Positions 10,114-19,148 of a stretch of 42,205 nucleotides of DNA are shown one piece after another. This stretch comes from Mesorhizobium sp. J18 (GTDB lineage Bacteria > Pseudomonadota > Alphaproteobacteria > Rhizobiales > Rhizobiaceae): assembly GCF_007829525.1 (NCBI RefSeq), contig NZ_VLJP01000010.1:1-42205 (forward strand), given 5' to 3'. The translations under genes and the position numbers were made by a program. The notes beneath the pieces are model-generated. The model was given only the letters and a program-made list of their open reading frames with translations. It did no database searches and was not told the DNA's origin. How positions within the stretch are numbered: the first letter of the stretch is position 1; each line of letters opens with the position of its first letter.

Positions 10114-10139
10114 CCGGCGACCGATGATATCGGCGCCGG
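10114..10139 (+). promoter_or_regulatory. Bulged 11-bp hairpin between rpsE and rpmD
   Basis: CCGGCG (10114-10119) pairs with CGCCGG (10134-10139) and CCGAT (10121-10125) with ATCGG (10129-10133). A single bulged A sits at 10120 and a 3-base loop GAT closes it. No T-run follows. It sits 22 bases before the chosen rpmD start, close to its ribosome-binding site, so it might affect rpmD translation (inference). Confidence 0.55.
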
Positions 10140-10160
10140 CCTGTGCAAGGAATGGAAGAC

Positions 10161-10361
10161 ATGGCTGAGAAGAAGAAGGGCAAGACGGTCACCGTCGAGC
10201 AGATCGGAAGCCCAATCCGCCGTCCGGCAAGTCAGCGCGCGACGCTGGTCGGTCTGGGCCTCAACAAGATGGGACGCCGCGTGACGCTGGAGGATACGCC
10301 TTCCGTGCGCGGCATGATCGCCTCGGTGCAACATCTCGTCCGCGTCGTGGACGAGGCCTGA
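10161..10361 (+). CDS. rpmD: 50S ribosomal protein L30
   Basis: Small 50S protein. The frame is open from a GTG at 10143 and an ATG at 10152, but the ATG at 10161 gives [20 protein letters not shown], which fits the usual rhizobial start. AAGGA at 10147-10151 lies nine bases ahead. Length is 66 residues, normal for the family; the core '[20 protein letters not shown]' is intact. rplO starts 16 bases downstream. Confidence 0.95.
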   Translation: MAEKKKGKTVTVEQIGSPIRRPASQRATLVGLGLNKMGRRVTLEDTPSVRGMIASVQHLVRVVDEA

Positions 10362-10377
10362 GGAACGGAGCGGAATC

Positions 10378-10851
10378 ATGAAACTCAACGAACTCAGGGA
10401 CAAGGAAGGCGCGACCAAGGCGCGCAAGCGTGTAGGCCGTGGCATCGGCTCTGGCTCCGGCAAGACCGGCGGTCGTGGCGTCAAGGGACAGAAGTCCCGC
10501 TCAGGCGTCTCGATCAACGGCTTCGAGGGCGGCCAGATGCCGCTCTATCGGCGTCTGCCCAAGCGTGGTTTCAAGAACATCTTCGGCAAGGACTTCAATG
10601 AGGTCTCGGTCGGCCGTATCCAGGCTGCCGTCGATGCCAAGAAGCTGGACGAGAAGGCGACGGTCGACACCGCTGCTCTGGTGAAGGCCGGCGTCATCCG
10701 CCGGGCGCGCGACGGTGTCCGTCTTCTGGGTAACGGCGAACTGAAGGCGAAGCTCACCTTCGACATTGCCGGCGCCTCCAAGTCGGCGATCGAAAAGGTC
10801 GAGAAGGCCGGCGGATCGGTCAAGCTTCCGGAAAAGGCGGCTTCCGAGTAA
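10378..10851 (+). CDS. rplO: 50S ribosomal protein L15
   Basis: Late-assembly 50S protein. The protein is 157 residues, with the glycine/arginine-rich N terminus ('[20 protein letters not shown]', residues 19-38) and '[18 protein letters not shown]' typical of L15. The 120 bases to secY hold no clear gene. Confidence 0.97.
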   Translation: MKLNELRDKEGATKARKRVGRGIGSGSGKTGGRGVKGQKSRSGVSINGFEGGQMPLYRRLPKRGFKNIFGKDFNEVSVGRIQAAVDAKKLDEKATVDTAALVKAGVIRRARDGVRLLGNGELKAKLTFDIAGASKSAIEKVEKAGGSVKLPEKAASE

Positions 10852-10971
10852 GCCTGCCTTGGCGGTGGGACGATCCGCCGCTTGCATCCTTGCGGGCCGG
10901 AGCCTATTTCGGGGCTTCGGTGACGCGCGCGATCTGATGTGGCGGACGCGTGACGAGGCGGAGAATTTTTC

Positions 10972-12312
10972 ATGGCATCGGCAGCGGAACAACTTGCGTC
11001 CAATCTCAACTTCGCGGCCTTCGCGAAGGCGGAGGATCTGAAGAAACGCATCTGGTTCACGCTCGGCGCTCTGCTCGTATACCGGCTTGGCACCTATATT
11101 CCCATGCCGGGCATCAATCCCGATGCCTTTGCCCAGGCATTCAATCAGCAGTCCGGCGGCGTGCTTGGCATGTTCAATATGTTCGCCGGCGGTGCGGTCG
11201 AGCGCATGGCGATCTTTGCGCTGGGCATCATGCCCTACATCTCGGCTTCCATCATAATGCAGCTCATGACGTCCGTCGTGCCGTCGCTGGAGCAATTGAA
11301 GAAGGAAGGCGAACAGGGCCGCAAGGTCATCAATCAATATACCCGCTACGGCACGGTGCTGCTGGCGACCGTGCAGGCCTATGGCATTGCCGTCGGGCTT
11401 GAGGGCGGGGCGAATATCGTGACCGATCCCGGATGGTTCTTCCGCCTTTCGGCGGTGATCACGCTGGTCGGCGGCACGATGTTCCTCATGTGGCTCGGTG
11501 AGCAGATCACGGCGCGCGGTATCGGCAATGGCATTTCGCTCATCATCTTCTCCGGCATTGTAGCGGGTCTGCCGTCCGCCATCGGCGGTACGCTGGAACT
11601 GGGCCGGACTGGCGCGCTTTCCACAGGGCTGATCCTTGCCATCATCGCCCTTGCGATCGTCGTCATCGGCGTCATCGTTTTCTTCGAGCGGGCCCAGCGC
11701 CGGCTTCTCATCCAGTATCCGAAGCGCCAGGTCGGCAATCGCATGTTTCAGGGCGACACGTCGCATCTGCCGCTGAAGCTCAACACGTCGGGCGTCATCC
11801 CGCCGATCTTCGCCTCTTCGCTGCTCCTGCTGCCCGCCACGGTCGCCGGCTTCTCCGATACGACGACGCTGCCCGGCTGGGCCAATACGGTGCTTGCCGC
11901 GCTCGGCCACGGACAGCCGCTCTACATGCTGCTCTACGCCGCGCTGATCGTGTTCTTTGCCTTCTTCTATACGGCCATCGTGTTCAATCCGAAGGACACC
12001 GCCGACCAGTTGAAGAAGCATTCTGGCTTTATCCCGGGCTATCGTCCGGGCGAGCGGACGGCCGAATATATCGACTATGTGCTTACCCGCATCACCGTCG
12101 TCGGCGCCATCTATCTGGTGCTGGTCTGCCTTTTGCCGGAATTCCTGATTTCGGCGACCGGCGTTCCCTTCTATCTGGGCGGCACTTCGCTGCTGATCGT
12201 GGTGAGCGTCACTCTCGACACTGTGGCGCAGGTGCAGGGGCATCTGATCGCTCATCAGTATGAGGGGCTGATCAAGAAGTCGAAGCTGCGTGGAGGAAAG
12301 AGGGGACGATGA
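10972..12312 (+). CDS. secY: Protein translocase channel subunit SecY
   Basis: Forms the SecYEG protein-conducting channel in the inner membrane. The protein is 446 residues, the usual length, with about ten hydrophobic segments. The first follows '[21 protein letters not shown]'; the plug-region sequence '[14 protein letters not shown]' begins near residue 44. The conserved cytoplasmic loop 'YPKRQVG' and '[15 protein letters not shown]'-type loop (here [15 protein letters not shown]) are present. Its last four bases overlap the adk start (ATGA). Confidence 0.98.
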   Translation: MASAAEQLASNLNFAAFAKAEDLKKRIWFTLGALLVYRLGTYIPMPGINPDAFAQAFNQQSGGVLGMFNMFAGGAVERMAIFALGIMPYISASIIMQLMTSVVPSLEQLKKEGEQGRKVINQYTRYGTVLLATVQAYGIAVGLEGGANIVTDPGWFFRLSAVITLVGGTMFLMWLGEQITARGIGNGISLIIFSGIVAGLPSAIGGTLELGRTGALSTGLILAIIALAIVVIGVIVFFERAQRRLLIQYPKRQVGNRMFQGDTSHLPLKLNTSGVIPPIFASSLLLLPATVAGFSDTTTLPGWANTVLAALGHGQPLYMLLYAALIVFFAFFYTAIVFNPKDTADQLKKHSGFIPGYRPGERTAEYIDYVLTRITVVGAIYLVLVCLLPEFLISATGVPFYLGGTSLLIVVSVTLDTVAQVQGHLIAHQYEGLIKKSKLRGGKRGR

Positions 12313-12902
12313 GGCTGATACTGCTTGGCCCGCCAGGGGCAGGGAAGGGAACCCAGGCGCAGCGCCTAGTGGAACGCCACGGCATACCGCAGCTTTCGAC
12401 GGGGGACATGCTGCGCAAGGCAGTGGCCGAAGGAAGCGATGTCGGCAAGCGCGCCAAGGCTGTCATGGATGCCGGTCAACTGGTCTCGGATGATATCGTC
12501 AACCAGATCGTATCCGAGCGCATCGATGATCCGGATTGCGCGAAGGGCTTCATCCTGGATGGTTATCCGCGCACGGTGCCGCAGGCCGAGGCGCTGACGC
12601 GCATGCTGGCGGAAAAGGGCCTCAGGCTTGATGCCGTCATCGAGTTGAAGGTCGATGAGAAGGCTCTGGTCAATCGTATGGAAAAGCGTGTCGCCGAAAC
12701 GCGCGCCGCCGGCGGCGAGGTGCGGGCCGACGACAATCCGGAGTCCTTCCGCAAGCGGTTGGACGAATACAGGCAGAAGACCGCGCCGCTGTCGGACTAC
12801 TACAAGGGAACCGGCGAACTGGTGACGATCGATGGCATGGCGGATATGGATACCGTGACCGCCGAGATCGAGAACGTGGTCGGAGCCGCTGCGCTGAAAT
12901 AA
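12309..12902 (+). CDS. adk: Adenylate kinase
   Basis: Interconverts ATP + AMP with 2 ADP in the cytoplasm. The P-loop GPPGAGKG is at residues 7-14, followed by the AMP-binding 'STGDMLR' and '[13 protein letters not shown]'. Length 197 residues. The lid region lacks a four-cysteine zinc site and is of the short form. It overlaps secY by four bases. An adk here, with no rpmJ or infA before rpsM, is the normal alphaproteobacterial arrangement. Confidence 0.98.
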   Translation: MRLILLGPPGAGKGTQAQRLVERHGIPQLSTGDMLRKAVAEGSDVGKRAKAVMDAGQLVSDDIVNQIVSERIDDPDCAKGFILDGYPRTVPQAEALTRMLAEKGLRLDAVIELKVDEKALVNRMEKRVAETRAAGGEVRADDNPESFRKRLDEYRQKTAPLSDYYKGTGELVTIDGMADMDTVTAEIENVVGAAALK

Positions 12903-12916
12903 TAGGCGCGAGCCTG

Positions 12917-12945
12917 TTGACTTTGAAGGCTTTGTGAATTAAGGC
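12917..12945 (+). promoter_or_regulatory. Possible internal promoter for rpsM-rpsK-rpoA-rplQ
   Basis: TTGACT at 12917-12922 is close to a -35 box. A 17-base spacer leads to TAAGGC at 12940-12945, a poor -10. It lies in the 183-base adk-rpsM gap, the widest within the cluster. The weak -10 keeps confidence low. Confidence 0.3.
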
Positions 12946-13085
12946 ACCGCGTCTCCCTGAAAAGCAGGCGGACCGCGGAGCGGCAAACGCCATTGTCATT
13001 GGGAACCCCCGCAAGGGCCGGCCTCCACCGGACGCGGGTTTGATGAAACGCCGGACGATGTTTCCGGCCTACATGGAGAAGAAGA

Positions 13086-13454
13086 ATGGCTCGTATAGCC
13101 GGCGTCAACATTCCGACCAACAAGCGCGTCATCATCGCGCTTCAGTATATTCACGGCATCGGGCCGAAATTCGCTTCCGAGATCGTCGAGAAGGTTGGCA
13201 TTCCCCCGGAGCGCCGCGTCAACGAACTCACGGACGCGGAAGTGCTGCAGATTCGCGAGACGATCGACCGCGACTACCAGGTCGAGGGCGACCTCCGCCG
13301 CGAAGTCTCGATGAACATAAAGCGCCTCATGGACCTTGGCTGCTATCGCGGCCTGCGTCATCGTCGCTCCCTGCCGGTTCGCGGCCAACGGACGCATACC
13401 AATGCCCGCACCCGCAAGGGTCCGGCAAAGGCGATTGCAGGTAAGAAGAAGTAA
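13086..13454 (+). CDS. rpsM: 30S ribosomal protein S13
   Basis: Head protein that contacts P-site tRNA and makes the bridge to L5. The protein is 122 residues, starting [15 protein letters not shown], with the helix-two-turn-helix 'YIHGIG' and the basic tail '[16 protein letters not shown]'. AGAAGAAG precedes the ATG. A heptamer hairpin begins two bases after its stop codon. Confidence 0.98.
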   Translation: MARIAGVNIPTNKRVIIALQYIHGIGPKFASEIVEKVGIPPERRVNELTDAEVLQIRETIDRDYQVEGDLRREVSMNIKRLMDLGCYRGLRHRRSLPVRGQRTHTNARTRKGPAKAIAGKKK

Positions 13455-13456
13455 TC

Positions 13457-13534
13457 GGTGAATGGTCAATGGTGAATAGTGAATGGTAGGCAGAACTGCT
13501 TGTACCATTCACCATTCCTCCATTCACCACTCAC
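13457..13534. repeat. Heptamer-array inverted repeat H1 (rpsM-rpsK gap)
   Basis: The left arm 13457-13488 is four tandem 7-base units close to GGTGAAT. The right arm 13503-13534 is four units close to CCATTCA, the reverse complement of the left arm apart from a few mismatches and one inserted T. The arms are joined by a short loop with its own GCAG-AA-CTGC stem. The whole would fold into a long hairpin starting two bases past the rpsM stop. The same design recurs at 15092-15190, and with another heptamer at 31241-31340. Confidence 0.85.
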
Positions 13535-13589
13535 TACAGGTGGAGCCGCTGGCATTACGGCGGTGTAGAGATCGTTTGAAAGGAATAAA

Positions 13590-13979
13590 ATGGCCAAGGA
13601 AGCCACAAGAATTCGCCGCCGCGAGCGCAAGAACATTTCGTCCGGCGTTGCGCACGTCAATTCGACGTTCAACAATACGATGATTACCATCACCGACGCG
13701 CAGGGCAATGCGATCGCCTGGTCGTCGGCTGGGGCTCAGGGCTTCAAGGGCTCGCGCAAGTCCACCCCGTTTGCTGCCCAGGTGGCCGCCGAGGATTGCG
13801 CCAAGAAGGCCCAGGAGCACGGCATGCGTACACTCGAGGTCGAGGTTTCCGGTCCTGGTTCGGGCCGTGAATCGGCGCTTCGCGCCCTGCAGGCCGCGGG
13901 TTTCATGATCACGTCGATCCGCGACGTGACGCCGATCCCGCACAATGGATGCCGTCCGCGCAAGAAGCGCCGCGTCTGA
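13590..13979 (+). CDS. rpsK: 30S ribosomal protein S11
   Basis: Platform protein of the 30S subunit near the E-site mRNA. The protein is 129 residues, full length, starting [15 protein letters not shown]. '[15 protein letters not shown]' near residue 23 and the terminal '[13 protein letters not shown]'-type sequence (here [13 protein letters not shown]) are intact. GAAAGGAA precedes the ATG. Confidence 0.98.
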   Translation: MAKEATRIRRRERKNISSGVAHVNSTFNNTMITITDAQGNAIAWSSAGAQGFKGSRKSTPFAAQVAAEDCAKKAQEHGMRTLEVEVSGPGSGRESALRALQAAGFMITSIRDVTPIPHNGCRPRKKRRV

Positions 13980-14000
13980 AAAACAGTTTCATCATCGTAT

Positions 14001-14018
14001 GAGCGCCTCCGGGCGCTC
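14001..14018 (+). promoter_or_regulatory. 7-bp hairpin between rpsK and rpoA
   Basis: GAGCGCC (14001-14007) pairs with GGCGCTC (14012-14018) across a 4-base loop TCCG. CTCTGCGATTT follows, without a T-run. It lies 21 bases after the rpsK stop. A processing site or partial terminator is possible; function is inferred. Confidence 0.5.
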
Positions 14019-14080
14019 CTCTGCGATTTCCAGGTCGCCCGTCACGATTGGATGGTGGCGGGGTAACGGAAGGAAAGACT

Positions 14081-15091
14081 ATGATCCAGAAAAACTGGCA
14101 GGAACTGATCAAGCCGAACAAGATCGAGTTCTCGTCCAAGGGCAGGACCCTCACCACGCTTGTCGCCGAGCCGCTGGAGCGCGGCTTCGGTCTGACGCTC
14201 GGCAATGCGCTTCGTCGCGTTCTGCTCTCGTCGCTGCGCGGCGCTGCGGTAACCGCAGTGCAGATCGACGGCGTGCTGCATGAATTCTCCTCGATCGCCG
14301 GTGTGCGCGAGGACGTGACCGATATCGTTCTCAATATCAAGGAAATCGCCATCCGCATGGAAGGCGATGGCCCGAAGCGCATGGTCGTGCGCAAGCAGGG
14401 ACCTGGCGCCGTCACGGCTGGAGACATCCAGACCGTTGGCGACGTCGAGATCCTCAATCCCGACCACGTGATCTGCACCTTGGACGAAGGCGCGGAAATC
14501 CGCATGGAGTTCACCGTCGACACGGGCAAGGGCTATGTACCGGCCGATCGCAACCGTGCCGAAGATGCGCCGATTGGCCTCATTCCGGTCGACAGCCTCT
14601 ATTCGCCGGTCAAGAAGGTCTCTTACAAGGTCGAGAACACCCGCGAAGGTCAGGTCCTCGATTATGACAAGCTGACCATGACCATCGAGACGGATGGTTC
14701 GGTTACGGGCGAGGATGCGGTCGCATTTGCCGCCCGCATCCTGCAGGACCAGCTCGGTCTCTTCGTCAATTTCGAAGAGCCGCAGAAGGAGCAGGCGGCC
14801 GAGCAGGTCACCGAGCTTGCTTTCAACCCGGCGCTGCTCAAGAAGGTGGACGAACTGGAGCTTTCCGTCCGTTCGGCCAACTGCCTGAAGAACGACAACA
14901 TCGTCTATATCGGCGATCTCATTCAGAAGACCGAGGCGGAGATGCTGCGCACTCCGAATTTCGGTCGCAAATCGCTGAACGAGATCAAGGAAGTCCTGGC
15001 GTCGATGGGGCTGCATCTCGGCATGGAAGTGCCGGACTGGCCGCCGGAAAACATCGAAGAACTCGCCAAGCGCTACGAAGACCAGTATTGA
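14081..15091 (+). CDS. rpoA: RNA polymerase alpha subunit
   Basis: Scaffold for RNA polymerase assembly and contact point for activators. I choose the ATG at 14081 rather than the upstream in-frame one at 14048: AACGGAAGGAAAG just before it is a strong ribosome-binding site, and [17 protein letters not shown] is the normal start. Length 336 residues. The N-terminal assembly domain contains '[20 protein letters not shown]' (residues 31-50). The C-terminal DNA-binding domain contains '[16 protein letters not shown]' and '[14 protein letters not shown]'. A heptamer hairpin begins at the base after its stop. Confidence 0.98.
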   Translation: MIQKNWQELIKPNKIEFSSKGRTLTTLVAEPLERGFGLTLGNALRRVLLSSLRGAAVTAVQIDGVLHEFSSIAGVREDVTDIVLNIKEIAIRMEGDGPKRMVVRKQGPGAVTAGDIQTVGDVEILNPDHVICTLDEGAEIRMEFTVDTGKGYVPADRNRAEDAPIGLIPVDSLYSPVKKVSYKVENTREGQVLDYDKLTMTIETDGSVTGEDAVAFAARILQDQLGLFVNFEEPQKEQAAEQVTELAFNPALLKKVDELELSVRSANCLKNDNIVYIGDLIQKTEAEMLRTPNFGRKSLNEIKEVLASMGLHLGMEVPDWPPENIEELAKRYEDQY

Positions 15092-15190
15092 GGGTGAATA
15101 GAGAATGGTAAAATGGTGAATGGTTAGCACTCCGATGATGCGGCAAATCTTCCATTCACCATTCACCATTCACCATTCGCCATTCACGAT
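15092..15190. repeat. Heptamer-array inverted repeat H2 (rpoA-rplQ gap)
   Basis: Begins at the first base after the rpoA TGA. The left arm (15092-15126) has degenerate units of about seven bases close to GGTGAAT. The right arm (15152-15186) is five tandem heptamers, four CCATTCA and one CCATTCG. The roughly 25-base loop is not repetitive. It shares its heptamer with H1, 1.6 kb away, so the two are members of one family. Confidence 0.85.
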
Positions 15191-15231
15191 AGGAAACACC
15201 CGGGCTTTGCCCTCAAACCAGGAGTTAAGCC

Positions 15232-15663
15232 ATGCGCCACGGAAAATCCGGCCGCAAGCTGAACCGCACCGCCAGCCATCGCAAGGCCATGTTTTCCAAC
15301 ATGGCTGCATCGCTGATCGAGCATGAGCAGATCGTGACCACCTTGCCCAAGGCAAAGGAACTGCGTCCGATCGTTGAAAAGCTGGTCACGCTTGGCAAGC
15401 GGGGCGATCTTCACGCCCGCCGTCAGGCCATCTCGGCCATTCGCAGCGACGCGCTTGTGAAGCGCCTGTTCGACACCATCGCTCCCCGCTATGCTTCGCG
15501 CAATGGCGGTTATCTGCGGATCATGAAGGCTGGCTTCCGCCAGGGCGACAATGCGCCGATGGCGGTGATCGAGTTTGTCGATCGCGACACCAGCGCCAAG
15601 GGTGCTGCCGATCGTGCCCGGCTTGAGGCCGAAAGCGCGACCGAGGCCGCCGAAGCAGCATAA
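15232..15663 (+). CDS. rplQ: 50S ribosomal protein L17
   Basis: L17 lies near the tunnel exit. The protein is 143 residues, beginning [20 protein letters not shown], the family signature. The C terminus is an alanine/glutamate-rich tail of the kind seen in rhizobia. AGGAGTTAAGCC gives the ribosome-binding site. It is the last gene of the cluster and is followed by a terminator. Confidence 0.98.
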   Translation: MRHGKSGRKLNRTASHRKAMFSNMAASLIEHEQIVTTLPKAKELRPIVEKLVTLGKRGDLHARRQAISAIRSDALVKRLFDTIAPRYASRNGGYLRIMKAGFRQGDNAPMAVIEFVDRDTSAKGAADRARLEAESATEAAEAA

Positions 15664-15691
15664 GCGGTTCCTTTCATGAAGGACTTGCGAG

Positions 15692-15715
15692 AAGGGGCCA
15701 CTTTCGGCCCCTTTT
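15692..15715 (+). terminator. Intrinsic terminator after rplQ
   Basis: AAGGGGCC (15692-15699) pairs with GGCCCCTT (15706-15713), with a 6-base loop ACTTTC, and the 3' arm runs into TTTT. It lies 29 bases past the rplQ stop and closes the ribosomal block. Confidence 0.85.
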
Positions 15716-15859
15716 CGCATTTGTACGCCCGCGAGGCATCCCATATGGCAATTGGGAGGCACGGTAGTCTGCCCCCATTGGTGGGTTGCTACCAAAAGCC
15801 TTTCAAAATGCATATTCCTTTGTGAAAAGCGTTGGATGCCATCGTTCAAGGATTCGAAG

Positions 15860-17341
15860 ATGCCGAGAAAGCGGAAGTTCCTTCATTCCTTCCTTGGGTT
15901 GGTATTTGCTGGCGCTACTCTTTTTGGGCCGGCGGCAATTGCGCAGGAAGCCCGGCAGCCGAGCGATCCCATTTCCAGGCTTCTCGGGGGCATGGAGGAC
16001 GCCACTGATACGGATGTGCAGGCGGCACGCCGCATTCCCTTCAGCCGCGAGCAGATACAGCTTTCCTATGCACCCCTGGTGAAGAAGACCGCGCCGGCGG
16101 TCGTCAACGTCTATGCGTCGTCGCGGGTGCAGGTTCGCTCGCCCTTCATGGGCGATCCGTTCTTCGAGCAGTTCTTCGGGCGCCAGATGCCGCCTCGCAT
16201 CCAATCCTCGCTTGGCTCCGGCGTTCTTGTCGATCCGTCCGGCATCGTGGTGACGAACAATCACGTTATTCGCGACGCCGACGAGGTGAAGGTGGCGCTT
16301 TCGGACGGGCGCGAATACGAATCCAGGATCCTGATGAAGGACGAGTCCCTCGACCTGGCGGTGTTGAAAATCGAGGGTTCAGAGCAATTTCCGACGATCA
16401 CGGTCGGAGATTCCGATGCCCTGGAAGTCGGTGACCTTGTGCTCGCCATCGGTAACCCTTTCGGCGTCGGGCAAACAACGACCAGCGGCATTGTATCGGC
16501 GCTGGCGCGCAACCATCTCGGAATTTCCGATTTCGGCTTCTTCATCCAGACCGATGCCGCCATTAATCCCGGCAATTCCGGCGGCGCGCTGATTAACATG
16601 AAAGGCGAGCTCGTCGGCATAAATACTGCCATTTTCAGCCAGACCGGCGGCTCGATCGGCATTGGTTTCGCGATACCTTCCAATATGGTGCGGGCCGTGG
16701 TGGCGGCGGCGAAGACAGGGGCGGATTTCTTTGAGCGCCCCTATACGGGTGCCCAATTCGATCCGGTCACGCCCCAGATCGCCGAAGCACTCGGGATGGA
16801 TCGGCCAGTCGGCGCTCTCGTGTCCGATGTCGCGTCGGAAAGCCCCGCTGCCAAGGCAGGCTTGCGGCCCGGCGACGTGGTCGTGGCGCTGAACGGCAAT
16901 GCCATCGAGCATCCCGACGCACTGGAATACCGTCTTGCCACTCAGTCGATAGGCAAGACAGCCGAGATCGAGGTCCTGCGGCAGGGTCAGCCGACGACAC
17001 TGGAAATCCGGCTGACACGTGCGCCTGCCGGCAATTCCCGGGAATTGATCATCGGAGGCCAAGGCCCCTTTGCGGGAATCAAGGTGGCCGATCTTTCACC
17101 TTATCTGGCGCAGAAGCTGCGCTTGCCGGTCAATCTGGATGGCGTGGCGATTGTGGAGGTTGACCGCAACTCACCTGCCGGCAGCGTCGGCTTGCGGCCG
17201 CGTGACATCGTGCGTGAAGTGAACGGCCAGAAGATTGCGACCGCCGAGGAACTGAAGCAGATTGCCGAAAACCGGACACGCTGGTGGCGCTTTACCATCG
17301 AGCGCGACGGACGGATATTGCAGCAGATGCTGCGCTATTGA
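15860..17341 (+). CDS. Do-family (DegP/DegQ/HtrA-like) periplasmic serine protease
   Basis: Periplasmic protease/chaperone for misfolded envelope proteins. The frame is open from 15752, but the ATG at 15860 has AAGGA at 15848-15852 and begins a clear signal peptide (basic MPRKRK, hydrophobic core, cleavage near AIAQ|EA). The mature protein has a trypsin-like domain with triad His135 ('NNHVI'), Asp165 ('LDLAVLK') and Ser240 ('GNSGGAL'). Two PDZ domains follow, near residues 300-385 and 405-490. Length 493 residues, right for the family. Rhizobia carry several paralogues, so I do not choose between degP and degQ. It follows the ribosomal terminator and needs its own promoter, which I could not identify. 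Confidence 0.95.
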   Translation: MPRKRKFLHSFLGLVFAGATLFGPAAIAQEARQPSDPISRLLGGMEDATDTDVQAARRIPFSREQIQLSYAPLVKKTAPAVVNVYASSRVQVRSPFMGDPFFEQFFGRQMPPRIQSSLGSGVLVDPSGIVVTNNHVIRDADEVKVALSDGREYESRILMKDESLDLAVLKIEGSEQFPTITVGDSDALEVGDLVLAIGNPFGVGQTTTSGIVSALARNHLGISDFGFFIQTDAAINPGNSGGALINMKGELVGINTAIFSQTGGSIGIGFAIPSNMVRAVVAAAKTGADFFERPYTGAQFDPVTPQIAEALGMDRPVGALVSDVASESPAAKAGLRPGDVVVALNGNAIEHPDALEYRLATQSIGKTAEIEVLRQGQPTTLEIRLTRAPAGNSRELIIGGQGPFAGIKVADLSPYLAQKLRLPVNLDGVAIVEVDRNSPAGSVGLRPRDIVREVNGQKIATAEELKQIAENRTRWWRFTIERDGRILQQMLRY

Positions 17342-17365
17342 TCCGATAAAGAGTCCTCAACAGTC

Positions 17366-18679
17366 ATGGCGGATCTTTTCGAGCCCAACGAACCCACCTC
17401 CGCATCCGCCGGCAGGCCACTCGCGGACCGGCTACGACCGACGCGGCTGGCCGATGTCGTGGGTCAGGAGCATCTGACCGGAGAGGATGGAGCGCTGACG
17501 CGGATGATCCGCTCCGGGTCGCTCGGCTCTCTGATCTTCTGGGGGCCGCCCGGCACGGGCAAGACGACCGTGGCGCGGCTTCTTGCCGGTGAGACGGATT
17601 TGGCGTTCGAGCAGATATCGGCCATTTTCTCCGGGGTTGCGGATCTGAAGAAGGTATTCGAGGCAGCCCGTCTGCGGCGTTCGAAAGGACGGCAGACGCT
17701 GCTTTTCGTCGACGAGATCCATCGCTTCAATCGTGCCCAGCAGGATTCCTTCCTGCCGGTGATGGAAGACGGTACCGTGATCCTTGTGGGCGCAACGACG
17801 GAGAATCCCTCCTTCGAACTGAACGCCGCGCTCCTGTCCCGCGCCCGAGTGCTGACCTTCCATTCCCTTGACACCGACAGTCTTGGCAAGCTCCTGCAGC
17901 GCGCGGAGGAGACGGAAGGAAAATCTCTGCCGCTCGACAAGGAGGCAAGGGCGGTTCTCCTGCGTATGGCCGATGGCGACGGTCGCGCTGTCCTCACACT
18001 CGCCGAAGAGGTTTGGCGGGCGGCAGGCGAGGACGAGATATTCGATGCGGAAGGGCTGCAGCGGGTGGTTCAACGCCGCGCGCCGATCTACGACAAGAGC
18101 CAGGACGGCCACTACAATCTGATCTCGGCACTGCACAAATCCGTCCGCGGCTCCGATCCGGATGCAGCTCTCTATTATCTCTCGCGCATGCTGGACGCAG
18201 GAGAGGACCCGCTTTATCTCGGCCGGCGGCTGGTGCGCATGGCGGTCGAGGATATAGGGCTTGCCGATCCGCAGGCGCTTGTCATCGCCAATGCAGCCAA
18301 GGATGCCTATGATTATCTTGGCTCGCCGGAAGGTGAACTGGCATTGGCGCAGGCCTGCATCTATCTGGCCACCGCACCGAAATCCAACGCCGCCTACACG
18401 GCCTACAATGCCGCAATGCGCGCGGCGAGGGAGCATGGCTCGCTCCTGCCCCCGAGGCATATTCTCAATGCTCCCACGAAGCTGATGAAGCAGGAAGGCT
18501 ACGGGAGCGGCTATGCCTATGACCATGATGAGCCCGATGCGTTTTCCGGTCAGGATTACTTTCCCGAGGAGCTTGGGCGCCGGCAATTTTACGACCCGCC
18601 GGAGCGCGGTTTCGAACGTGAGATCCGCAAACGCCTCGATTACTGGAAAAAGCTGAGGCAGGAGCGGCAACGAGGCTGA
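17366..18679 (+). CDS. rarA: Replication-associated recombination protein A (RarA/MgsA ATPase)
   Basis: AAA+ ATPase of the clamp-loader/Werner-interacting type that acts at stalled replication forks. The protein is 437 residues. The N-terminal 'PLADRLRPTRLADVVGQEHL' is diagnostic. Walker A GPPGTGKT is at residues 60-67 and Walker B is 'LLFVDEIHRF'. 'GATTENPSFELNAALLSRARV' is the sensor region, and the C-terminal tetramerisation domain follows. It lies 24 bases after the protease gene and is probably co-transcribed. Confidence 0.97.
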   Translation: MADLFEPNEPTSASAGRPLADRLRPTRLADVVGQEHLTGEDGALTRMIRSGSLGSLIFWGPPGTGKTTVARLLAGETDLAFEQISAIFSGVADLKKVFEAARLRRSKGRQTLLFVDEIHRFNRAQQDSFLPVMEDGTVILVGATTENPSFELNAALLSRARVLTFHSLDTDSLGKLLQRAEETEGKSLPLDKEARAVLLRMADGDGRAVLTLAEEVWRAAGEDEIFDAEGLQRVVQRRAPIYDKSQDGHYNLISALHKSVRGSDPDAALYYLSRMLDAGEDPLYLGRRLVRMAVEDIGLADPQALVIANAAKDAYDYLGSPEGELALAQACIYLATAPKSNAAYTAYNAAMRAAREHGSLLPPRHILNAPTKLMKQEGYGSGYAYDHDEPDAFSGQDYFPEELGRRQFYDPPERGFEREIRKRLDYWKKLRQERQRG

Positions 18680-18736
18680 TTCCACGCTGTCATCATCCAC
18701 GTTGACCTTTTCCCGCCTTATGCGCAAAAGGGCACA

Positions 18737-19114
18737 ATGAACCATGTCCTCATCGTTGCGGCGGGCGGCGCCATCGGAGCATCGTTGCGCCATCTGACCA
18801 ACCTCGCCGCGTTGCGCCTCTGGGGGCCAGGATTCCCATGGGGAACGCTGGCGGTAAATCTGGTCGGCTCCTTCGTGATGGGGCTGTTTATCGAATGGCT
18901 CGCCCGCAGGACGGGGGCGTCGAATGAGTTACGCCTTTTCGTCGCGACAGGGGTACTTGGCGGCTTCACAACCTTTTCCGCCTTCTCTTTGGATTTCGCG
19001 ATTTTATGGGAGCGTGGGGCGATGGGAATCGCGCTGCTTTATGCCCTGGTCAGCGTCGTCGGTGCGATTTTGGCCCTTTTCGGAGCTTTCTGGATCGTGA
19101 GGGCGATGGCGTGA
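18737..19114 (+). CDS. crcB: Fluoride ion channel CrcB (Fluc)
   Basis: Small inner-membrane channel exporting fluoride, working as a dimer. The protein is 125 residues with four hydrophobic helices. Signatures present are 'GGAIGASLRH' near residue 10, 'GTLAVNLVGSFVMG' and 'GVLGGFTTFSAFS' near residue 75. It follows rarA after 57 bases; no fluoride riboswitch was recognised in that short gap. It is probably in one operon with the neighbouring + strand genes. Confidence 0.96.
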   Translation: MNHVLIVAAGGAIGASLRHLTNLAALRLWGPGFPWGTLAVNLVGSFVMGLFIEWLARRTGASNELRLFVATGVLGGFTTFSAFSLDFAILWERGAMGIALLYALVSVVGAILALFGAFWIVRAMA

Positions 19115-19148
19115 CTGTCCCAATGCAGTTTTCCGTGATGGCATTCTG

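Noticed and set aside
10501-12255. 584-codon open frame on the - strand opposite rplO and secY
   Set aside because: It is the antisense shadow of two certain genes, caused by GC-rich third positions. Its translation is charged, low-complexity and unlike any family.
12903-13085. Missing rpmJ (L36) between secY and rpsM as a gene loss
   Set aside because: Absence here is the normal arrangement in alphaproteobacteria; rpmJ is expected elsewhere.
13457-15190. Heptamer arrays as CRISPR
   Set aside because: Units are 7 bases in direct contact with no spacers, and arranged as facing arms. No cas gene is near.
18680-18736. Fluoride riboswitch before crcB
   Set aside because: The gap is only 57 bases and shows none of the conserved pseudoknot segments I would expect.
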